Shown piece after piece: positions 7,356-12,889 of a DNA stretch of 20,314 nucleotides. The notes below the pieces were generated by a model. That model saw only the letters and a list, made by a program, of their open reading frames with translations, did not search any database and was not told the origin of the DNA. A program made the position numbers and the translations under genes. Within the stretch, counting starts at the first letter, position 1; each line of letters opens with the position of its first letter. Location of the stretch: positions 1 to 20,314 of the forward strand of contig JAICMB010000005.1 in NCBI GenBank assembly GCA_025929455.1, in the 5' to 3' direction. Source of the DNA: Bryobacteraceae bacterium. Its GTDB lineage: Bacteria > Acidobacteriota > Terriglobia > Bryobacterales > Bryobacteraceae.

Positions 7356-8207
7356 CTATTTCAACCTGCGCGCCGCGACGAATATTCTGGTCCAGTGCTC
7401 GTCGGAGAGTTTGCAGATCTGCACCACGGGCCTGTCATGCGCGGTCGCGTTGATAAACTCGCCGTCCCCGATATACATGCCCGTATGCGTGATTTTGTTT
7501 TGCGATGGTCCGAAGTAGAGCAGATCGCCCGGCTGCAGTTCCGCGCGCGGGATGGGCGTCAGTCCGCTCCACGCCGCTTGCTGGTCCGCATCGCGCGGCA
7601 CCAACACGCCCAGGCGGCGATAGAGCATCTGCGTGAAGCCGGAGCAATCGTACCCGAACGTCGAGGTCCCGCCCCACAGATACGGCAGCCCCACAAAACG
7701 TTTGCTGAACGCGACCATCTCCGCCATGCTCGTACGGTGCGGTTCCGTAACGTCGCCGCGCTGCATCCAGCCGCGCCGGCCGTCGGGCAAGACCACCTGT
7801 AGCCAGCGTTCGCCGGCCGCGGGCGTGCCGGCCGTTTCAAGCACCGTCTCGAACGGCACCGTCACGATCGGCTGATGTTTCGTGATATTCGTTTCGCGAT
7901 AGACGCTCGCGAATAAGTTGGCGGCCTGGACAGTTGACTTCGCGTCGTGTGCGTACGGCGCACGTTTCAATGCCGCGCTCGCCTCCATCCAGCCCTGGTA
8001 GTGATCGGGCGTTTCGATGCGCATCCACGCGCCGGCCGCTTCGAGCACGCGCACATTGACGCCGTAAATCGCTTGCGAAACAACGTCGGCATCCGTTGTG
8101 GCGCGCGAATACATATTCGCGACCGGTTGAACAACAACGGCGTTCGCGGATGTGGTCGGCGGCAGTGTAGACGGCGCTGCCAGCATGGCAAGCAGCAGGA
8201 TCAACAT
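7356..8207 (-). CDS. Secreted NlpC/P60 cysteine peptidase with SH3-like domains
   Basis: A 283-residue cell-wall peptidase, probably cutting the gamma-D-Glu-diaminopimelate bond of murein peptides. A hydrophobic signal sequence occupies residues 1-23 (MLILLLAMLAAP). Two bacterial SH3-like domains follow (about 25-80 and 90-155, each ending in a GWM motif), then the NlpC/P60 domain from about 160. The catalytic cysteine is C188 in YDCSGF and the histidine is H241 in ITHTGMYIGDGEFINA; H257 is the likely third residue. SH3-SH3-NlpC order matches YkfC-like enzymes. I prefer ATG 8207, which has a TAAGG upstream at the hutH stop and places the signal peptide at the N-terminus; the frame continues 14 codons into hutH. 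The epimerase gene follows after 6 nt, supporting joint murein-peptide processing. Confidence 0.92.
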   Translation of the reverse strand: MLILLLAMLAAPSTLPPTTSANAVVVQPVANMYSRATTDADVVSQAIYGVNVRVLEAAGAWMRIETPDHYQGWMEASAALKRAPYAHDAKSTVQAANLFASVYRETNITKHQPIVTVPFETVLETAGTPAAGERWLQVVLPDGRRGWMQRGDVTEPHRTSMAEMVAFSKRFVGLPYLWGGTSTFGYDCSGFTQMLYRRLGVLVPRDADQQAAWSGLTPIPRAELQPGDLLYFGPSQNKITHTGMYIGDGEFINATAHDRPVVQICKLSDEHWTRIFVAARRLK

Positions 8208-8217
8208 GCTTATAACC

Positions 8218-9720
8218 TTAGTGTATCGCCCGCTGCCACTCCGGCCCACCGAGAAATGCTGCAGTGTTTTCGATATCGGCGCTCATCGCGCGATCGCCCG
8301 TCCACGGCGCCGATACTCGATGCAGCGCTTCGCGGAAGCGCTCAATCGGCTCGCTCGATCGCAGCGGCCGCAGCAAGTCGAGCGCGCGTGCGGCAGTCAG
8401 TGCTTCAATGGCGAGCACGCGTCTCGTATTCGCTACGACGCTGCGCAACTTCAGCGCGGACGTCATGCCCATGCTGACGAAATCCTCTTTATTGCCGCTG
8501 GTGGTGATGGAACCCGTGCTCGCCGGGTGCGACAACACACGGTTCTCCCCGACGAGCGCCGCTGCCGTCACCTGCAGCATCATGAAACCCGATTCAAGAC
8601 CCGGATCGTCCCCCGCGAGAAACGCGGAAAGATGCTCGTTCAGCGCGGGGTTCACCAGCCGGTCAATGCGCCGCTCGGAAATTCCCGATAACGCGGACAA
8701 CGCCACGGCCATCGCATCCAATTGAAACGCGAGCGGCTCACCATGAAAATTTCCGCCGGAGATGATCTCGTCGCCGATCACGATGGGGTTGTCGGTAACG
8801 GAGTTCAACTCGATCGCAAACGTCCGACGCGCCCCCGCGAGCACATCGCGGACCGCGCCGTGCACTTGCGGTGCGCAGCGCAAGGAGTACGCGTCCTGCA
8901 CGCGCCTGCACGTAATATGCGATTGGCGGATCGCGCTGCCAGTCAGATAGCCGAACAGATTCGCCGCGCTGGTCTCCTGGCCCGGGTGCGGCCGCAGCCC
9001 ATGAATGCGCGGATCGAATGCCCGCGGCGTGCCCCGCAGAGCATCGACCGTCATCGCGCAAATCAGATCCGCGGCCTCCGCCAGCCGCTCCGCCGCCAGC
9101 AGTTCCAGACAGCCGATGGCCAGCATCGCCTGCGTTCCGTTCACGAGCGAGATGCCTTCCTTCGCGGCGAGCGTGAGCGGTTCGAGTCCGATTTTTCGCA
9201 GCGCTTCCGCGCCGGGCATGCGCGCGCCGTCAAGCTCCGCTTCGCCTTCGCCGATCAGCACGAGGGCGATGTGCGCCAGCGGCGCGAGGTCACCGCTCGC
9301 CCCCACGCTGCCTTGCGACGGCACCACGGGCGTGATACCCGCGTCTAACAACTCGCATAACCGTTGTGCAACAACCGGCCGGATGCCAGAATACCCGGCG
9401 GCCAGCACGTTGGCGCGAATCAGCATCATCGCGCGCACCACTGCGCGCGGCAGCGGCTCGCCCACGCCGCACGCATGCGACCTCACCACGTTGCGCTGCA
9501 ACTGATCGAGCGCGTCCGGCGCGATGCGCACATCGGCCAGCAGGCCGACTCCGGTGTTCACCGCATAAACGGCTTCATCGCCCGAAGCCAGCCGCTCGAC
9601 AACCGCACGCGATGTCTCCATGCGCCCGACCGCGTCAGGCGCAATACCCGCCGGTTCGCCGTCAACGCTCACGCGCTGCACCTCCTCGGCGGTCAGCCGC
9701 GAACCATCGAAAACCACCAT
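8218..9720 (-). CDS. hutH: Histidine ammonia-lyase (aromatic amino acid lyase family)
   Basis: A 500-residue lyase that should convert L-histidine to urocanate and ammonia, the first step of histidine use, through an autocatalytic MIO group. The MIO triad A141-S142-G143 lies in GSVGASGDLAPLAH. Residues matching the Pseudomonas putida active site are Y52, S81-H82 (the pair favouring histidine over tyrosine), N194, Q275, Y278, R281, F325 and E412. Length is normal. One change is NKEDFVSMG at 410-418 where HutH usually has NQEDHVSMG. A GTG start at 9726 is in frame 2 codons earlier; I prefer ATG 9720, which sits behind a weak GTGAG. No hutU, hutI or hutG is in view; the gene instead leads an operon with NlpC/P60 and a dipeptide epimerase, with a 10 nt gap to the next start. 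Another aromatic or beta-amino-acid substrate is possible. Confidence 0.88.
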   Translation of the reverse strand: MVVFDGSRLTAEEVQRVSVDGEPAGIAPDAVGRMETSRAVVERLASGDEAVYAVNTGVGLLADVRIAPDALDQLQRNVVRSHACGVGEPLPRAVVRAMMLIRANVLAAGYSGIRPVVAQRLCELLDAGITPVVPSQGSVGASGDLAPLAHIALVLIGEGEAELDGARMPGAEALRKIGLEPLTLAAKEGISLVNGTQAMLAIGCLELLAAERLAEAADLICAMTVDALRGTPRAFDPRIHGLRPHPGQETSAANLFGYLTGSAIRQSHITCRRVQDAYSLRCAPQVHGAVRDVLAGARRTFAIELNSVTDNPIVIGDEIISGGNFHGEPLAFQLDAMAVALSALSGISERRIDRLVNPALNEHLSAFLAGDDPGLESGFMMLQVTAAALVGENRVLSHPASTGSITTSGNKEDFVSMGMTSALKLRSVVANTRRVLAIEALTAARALDLLRPLRSSEPIERFREALHRVSAPWTGDRAMSADIENTAAFLGGPEWQRAIH

Positions 9721-9781
9721 GCTCACAGGTTAAGCTGTTGACGAAAACTCGGCGCACTCGTGATGGCGTGCGGTGATCGAT

Positions 9782-9940
9782 ATGAAAGCGACAATCATCG
9801 GAGGCGGGATCGGCGGCTTGCCGCCGGCTATCGCTCTCGAAGGAGCCGGCATCGAGGCGCACGTGTTTGAGCGCGCGGCGCCCCTGCGCGGAGTTGGAGC
9901 CGGCATCTCGCTGTGGGCGAACGGCATCCGCGCAAGTTGA
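9782..9940 (+). pseudogene. Remnant of an FAD-dependent monooxygenase (N-terminal stump)
   Basis: A 52-codon frame encodes only the start of a flavin monooxygenase: the FAD-binding dinucleotide fold GGGIGGL (7-13), the HVFERA strand end with its ribose-binding Glu (E30), and GVGAGISLWANGIRA at 37-51, which matches the beginning of salicylate hydroxylase-like enzymes. It stops with TGA at 9938 where an intact protein would continue for more than 300 residues, and the following DNA does not resume the family in any frame. It lies just upstream of a complete but clearly different monooxygenase gene, so it is likely a deletion remnant rather than that gene's own N-terminus. Expression of a 52-residue peptide cannot be excluded. 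Confidence 0.75.
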
Positions 9941-9995
9941 GCGGCCGGTGCCGGCAACAAACGTCCACGTCCCGCACCGCCGCTCGTCTGTTCTT

Positions 9996-10001
9996 AAGGA
10001 G
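9996..10001 (+). promoter_or_regulatory. Strong Shine-Dalgarno AAGGAG of the monooxygenase gene
   Basis: AAGGAG lies 6 nt before ATG 10008. It decides the start: the same frame is open 47 codons further upstream, but that extension is not protein-like and covers the monooxygenase remnant. This contrasts with most operon-internal genes in the window, which show no such site. Confidence 0.85.
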
Positions 10002-10007
10002 CTGAAA

Positions 10008-11471
10008 ATGCAACATACCGAAACCGACACCGATGTTGTGATCGTTGGCGCCGGACCCGTTGGGCTCTTCCTGGCCAATGAATGCGCGCGCCGCGGTTTG
10101 CGCTCTCGCTTGCTGGAGACACGCGCGTCGCAGTCGGTACATTCTAAAGCGCTCGCAATTTTTCCACGCACGTTGGAGATTTTCGATATGGCGGGCGTAG
10201 TCGACCCGTTTCTCCAAGCGGCCAACCGCGTCACGTCGGTCGCCATCACCTCGCACGACCGCATGCTCGCCCGCATGCGCTTCGCTCCCGAAGAGAGCCC
10301 GTATTCATTCATCGCCATGGTGCCTCAGAACATTACGGAGAGCCTTCTCGCTGAGGAGTTGCGGCACAAGGGCGGCAACATCGAGTACGAGACTACATTC
10401 GTTGCGGCTGAACAGCAGGACGGCGTGATGCACGTCACGGCGGAGCATAACGCTACACCATTCCAAATGAAGGCTTCGTTTGTCGTGGGCTGCGACGGCG
10501 CTCACAGCAGTGTCCGGCATGCGTTGGGCCTCGCGCTCGAAGGAGGCGAGTACGAGATGCCGTTCATGCTGGCGGACGTCGAGACCAACGACCGGTTTCC
10601 CGGTGACGAATTGCAACTGTGCCCCAGCGAACTTGGACCGGTCGCGATTTTCCCGATAAGCGCCACACGCCGGCGCATCGTTGCGACTGTCGACCACTCC
10701 GACGGAGATGCTCCACCTCTGGATCTCGTGCAGAAAATACTTCGCGAACGCGCTCCCGCCGGGTTCGAAGCACGCGCGCTCTACTGGAGTAGCTATTTTC
10801 GAATTCACCACCGGCATGCCGCGACATTGCGCTCCGGGCGCATGTTTCTGGCGGGAGATGCGGCTCACATCCACAGCCCGTTTGGCGGACAGGGGATGAA
10901 CACCGGACTGCACGATGTTTGGAACCTGGTCTGGAAACTCGATCTCTTTCTGCGCGGACACGGGAATGAGCAGTTGCTCGACAGCTATAGCGCCGAACGG
11001 CTTCCGGTCATCAAGAACGTGATCGACACCACGGACTTTCTGACCAAGACCATGGGCACTCCCAACAAGCTCGCGCACTTTCTGCGCGACACCGTCATAC
11101 CGGTGGTGTCGCATCTACCTCCGTTCCAACATGCATTCGTGCAAAGAATGTCCGAGCTTGGGATCGCGTACGACGGCAGCCCGATCGTAGAGGGGCCGGG
11201 AGAGCGATTCTTCAACGATTCGCTGCGTGGCGGCAATGGCATCGGCAGTCGCTTCCTGTTGATGGTGGACGGGGCGGATACCGCGAGCATGGATGCCGCG
11301 AAGCGGCTCTGCGAATCCTTCACGCATGTCGTGCAGCTCCGTCCATCGCAGCGCGCTGGTATCCAGCTTGTTAGACCCGATGGTTATGTCGCATACTCCG
11401 CGCATGATAGCGGGAAGGGCACTGCGGGATTGGAATCCGTGCGATCACTCCTGGCGCGTCAGACAGAGTAG
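10008..11471 (+). CDS. FAD-dependent aromatic-type monooxygenase (class A flavoprotein)
   Basis: A 487-residue flavoprotein hydroxylase of the PF01494 type, which uses NAD(P)H and O2 to hydroxylate a (usually phenolic or polyketide) substrate. The three FAD/NADPH motifs are clear: GxGxxG as GAGPVG at 14-19, the DG motif GCDGAHSSVRHALG at 161-174, and the GD motif LAGDAAHIHSPFGGQGMNTG at 281-300, followed by DVWNLVWKL. The C-terminal 90 residues (about 395-487) resemble the short thioredoxin-like tail of phenol hydroxylase/PgaE relatives. Its own Shine-Dalgarno suggests independent translation. The gene stands alone; no ring-cleavage or polyketide genes are in view, so the substrate is unknown. 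The stop is followed by an 85-base gap with the toxin-antitoxin promoter. Confidence 0.9.
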   Translation: MQHTETDTDVVIVGAGPVGLFLANECARRGLRSRLLETRASQSVHSKALAIFPRTLEIFDMAGVVDPFLQAANRVTSVAITSHDRMLARMRFAPEESPYSFIAMVPQNITESLLAEELRHKGGNIEYETTFVAAEQQDGVMHVTAEHNATPFQMKASFVVGCDGAHSSVRHALGLALEGGEYEMPFMLADVETNDRFPGDELQLCPSELGPVAIFPISATRRRIVATVDHSDGDAPPLDLVQKILRERAPAGFEARALYWSSYFRIHHRHAATLRSGRMFLAGDAAHIHSPFGGQGMNTGLHDVWNLVWKLDLFLRGHGNEQLLDSYSAERLPVIKNVIDTTDFLTKTMGTPNKLAHFLRDTVIPVVSHLPPFQHAFVQRMSELGIAYDGSPIVEGPGERFFNDSLRGGNGIGSRFLLMVDGADTASMDAAKRLCESFTHVVQLRPSQRAGIQLVRPDGYVAYSAHDSGKGTAGLESVRSLLARQTE

Positions 11472-11510
11472 GTGTGGCGCTGGCGCGTGGTCGAGGAATT
11501 CTCGCCTGTA

Positions 11511-11552
11511 ACGACAAAGACATTACGGACCGCTATACTAGACATCGGGAGA
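11511..11552 (+). promoter_or_regulatory. Candidate sigma-70 promoter and RBS of the toxin-antitoxin pair
   Basis: A -35-like ACGACA (11511-11516, 4 of 6 matches) and a -10-like TATACT (11534-11539, 5 of 6) are separated by exactly 17 bases. GGGAGA at 11547-11552 provides a Shine-Dalgarno about 5 nt before ATG 11557. This would give a very short leader. DUF1778 antitoxins usually repress their own promoter, but I see no clear palindromic operator here. Confidence 0.5.
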
Positions 11553-11556
11553 TCGC

Positions 11557-11841
11557 ATGCGTGTTTCACCTGAGGAGGCCACCAGACGTGAGGCGCTCAA
11601 CCTCCGCATCAAGCCACAATTGCGCGAACTGATTGACCGCGCGGCGGAGATTGCCGGAAAAAACCGCACCGACTTCGTCCTGGATGCCGCGCGCCGCGCT
11701 GCCGAGGACGCGCTGCTTGACCGCACTGTATTCGCGGTCAGCCCGCACGCGTATCGGGAGTTCCTGGCTCGCCTCGATGCTCCACCGCGTCCCAGTAAAC
11801 GCCTGCGGAAGAGCCTGAACACGCCCGCACCCTGGGATTGA
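11557..11841 (+). CDS. DUF1778-family antitoxin (TacA-like, ribbon-helix-helix)
   Basis: A 94-residue antitoxin of the TacA/AtaR kind. Residues 10-55 carry the ribbon-helix-helix DNA-binding domain, with the strand EALNLRIKP (12-20) and helices LRELIDRAAEIAGKN and TDFVLDAARRAAEDAL. The C-terminal part (56-94, DRTVFAVSPHAYREFLARLDAPP) is the segment that in this family wraps the acetyltransferase toxin and blocks its active site. ATG 11557 has a Shine-Dalgarno. Its stop overlaps the toxin start by 4 bases (TTGA), the normal antitoxin-first arrangement with translational coupling. It should both neutralise the toxin and repress the pair's promoter. Confidence 0.9.
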   Translation: MRVSPEEATRREALNLRIKPQLRELIDRAAEIAGKNRTDFVLDAARRAAEDALLDRTVFAVSPHAYREFLARLDAPPRPSKRLRKSLNTPAPWD

Positions 11842-12410
11842 GTTTGCCGCTCTCTCCCCCTGAACCGCTGGCCGGCCAACATCAGACGGAGGGTTTCGCG
11901 TCAGGTGAACCTGCGCTGGATGCGTGGCTGAACCGGCGCGCACTCGCAAATCAGGCAAGCGGTGCATCTAGAACCTACGTACTGTGTGAAGGCAATCGCG
12001 TGATTGCCTACTATGCGCTCGCGTCCGGCGCCATCGCGCAAGCAACGGCTCCAGGAAAATTCCGCCGCAATATGCCCGAGCCGATCTTGGTCGTCATCTT
12101 GGCGCGGCTCGCGGTGGATCGCCGCTACCAAGGTCGCGGCATCGGACGCGGGCTGTTTCGCGACGCCGCCCAGCGCGTTGCTCAGGCGGCCAATACGATT
12201 GGCATTCGGGGCATCGTCGTTCACGCCATTTCCGCGGACGCCCGAAGATTCTATATCGCGCTGGGCTTCGATCCATGTCGTACCGAACCCATGACGCTCG
12301 TCGTCAGCCTAAAAAAATATTCGGGCGTTGCTCGCGCCCGGTTGAACCGCGCCGCACGTTTTCCGGCCCGCTGTGCTAAGCTAAGGACGAACAAAAGATT
12401 AAGTAGGTAG
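11838..12410 (+). CDS. GNAT-family toxin (TacT-like tRNA acetyltransferase)
   Basis: A 190-residue Gcn5-type acetyltransferase. TacT/AtaT toxins of this type acetylate the amino group of aminoacyl-tRNA and stop translation. The acetyl-CoA loop is Q98-G-R-G-I-G103 (RRYQGRGIGRGLF), and Y139 in ARRFYIALGF matches the catalytic tyrosine (Y140 of Salmonella TacT). The N-terminal FASGEPALDAWL is also typical. The start is TTG at 11838 overlapping the antitoxin stop; TTG 11844 is an alternative. Family members normally end near residue 160 after PMTLVVSLKK. Here about 30 basic residues follow, read from a stretch holding an A7 run and a hairpin, so the tail may result from a lost stop. The stop is only 18 nt before rpsO. 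Confidence 0.88.
   Translation: MSLPLSPPEPLAGQHQTEGFASGEPALDAWLNRRALANQASGASRTYVLCEGNRVIAYYALASGAIAQATAPGKFRRNMPEPILVVILARLAVDRRYQGRGIGRGLFRDAAQRVAQAANTIGIRGIVVHAISADARRFYIALGFDPCRTEPMTLVVSLKKYSGVARARLNRAARFPARCAKLRTNKRLSR
12311..12340 (-). terminator. Hairpin plus T-run reading on the minus strand, inside the toxin 3' end
   Basis: CGGGCG (12322-12327) and CGCCCG (12335-12340) form a perfect 6-bp stem with a 7-nt loop. On the minus strand it is followed by ATATTTTTTT (plus-strand 12320-12311), which has the form of an intrinsic terminator. On the plus strand there is no T-run after it, so it should not stop toxin transcripts. There is no minus-strand gene here to terminate. Confidence 0.35.
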
Positions 12411-12428
12411 AGGAGTATCTGTTCGAGA

Positions 12429-12698
12429 ATGGCACTGGCGGCAGACGCAAAGCGGAAAATCGTTTCCCAGTACAGAACACACAAAACCGACACGGGGTCG
12501 CCAGAAGTTCAGGTCGCTATCCTGAGCCGTCGCATTGCGCAGCTCACGGAACATTTTAAGACGCATCAGAAGGATCATCACTCCCGACGCGGGTTGCTGT
12601 TCATGGTGGCGAGGCGCCGCCGGCTTCTGAAATACCTGAAAAGCCGTAATCCGGAAAGGTACAAGACCCTGATTCAGAGCTTGGGCATTCGTCACTAG
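12429..12698 (+). CDS. rpsO: 30S ribosomal protein S15
   Basis: An 89-residue primary 16S rRNA-binding protein, normal length for S15. The signatures are [25 protein letters not shown] (18-42), the conserved [25 protein letters not shown] (46-70) with its rRNA-contacting His and Arg residues, and [17 protein letters not shown] at the end. AGGAG at 12411-12415 lies 13 nt before the ATG, rather far for a Shine-Dalgarno; S15 of other bacteria represses its own mRNA through a folded leader, so spacing may be part of such a structure, but I cannot show that. It is followed by pnp, the standard rpsO-pnp order. The toxin gene ends 18 nt upstream, so the rpsO promoter may lie within the toxin 3' end. 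Confidence 0.98.
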   Translation: MALAADAKRKIVSQYRTHKTDTGSPEVQVAILSRRIAQLTEHFKTHQKDHHSRRGLLFMVARRRRLLKYLKSRNPERYKTLIQSLGIRH

Positions 12699-12804
12699 TT
12701 ACGACAATCAGGAATCCCGTTCCGCCCGCGCGATACCGGCGCAAATGTCAGGAGCGGCCCTTCCCATTCACTCACTCCCAAACTCTCTTAATCGTTTCAC
12801 CGAA

Positions 12805-12825
12805 CGCTTCGCCGGTTTAGAAGCG
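12805..12825 (+). other. Intergenic hairpin between rpsO and pnp (possible RNase III-type site)
   Basis: CGCTTC (12805-12810) and GAAGCG (12820-12825) form a perfect 6-bp stem with a 9-nt loop in the 191-base rpsO-pnp spacer, about 65 nt before the pnp start. No T-run follows, so it is unlikely to be an intrinsic terminator. In enterobacteria a stem-loop at this place is cut by RNase III and is the target of PNPase autocontrol. Equivalent function here is inference. Confidence 0.35.
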
Positions 12826-12876
12826 CAGCGGGTCGCCGGATAAGTATGCGCGCGTGCGCAACCCTAGGCGGCCCGG

Positions 12877-12881
12877 AAGGA
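12877..12881 (+). promoter_or_regulatory. Shine-Dalgarno AAGGA of pnp
   Basis: AAGGA lies 8 nt before ATG 12890 and fixes that start. An in-frame GTG at 12854 would add 12 residues that match nothing in the family and would leave this site inside the gene. Confidence 0.8.
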
Positions 12882-12889
12882 ACAACCAA

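Noticed and set aside
9867..10007. Upstream extension of the monooxygenase by 47 codons
   Set aside because: The strong AAGGAG at 9996-10001 directs the start at 10008, the FAD motif follows at the normal distance from there, and the extension is not protein-like.
11557..12410. Reading the DUF1778/GNAT pair as a new defence system
   Set aside because: Both proteins match the known TacA-TacT/AtaR-AtaT type with the standard order and overlap; only the toxin tail is unusual.
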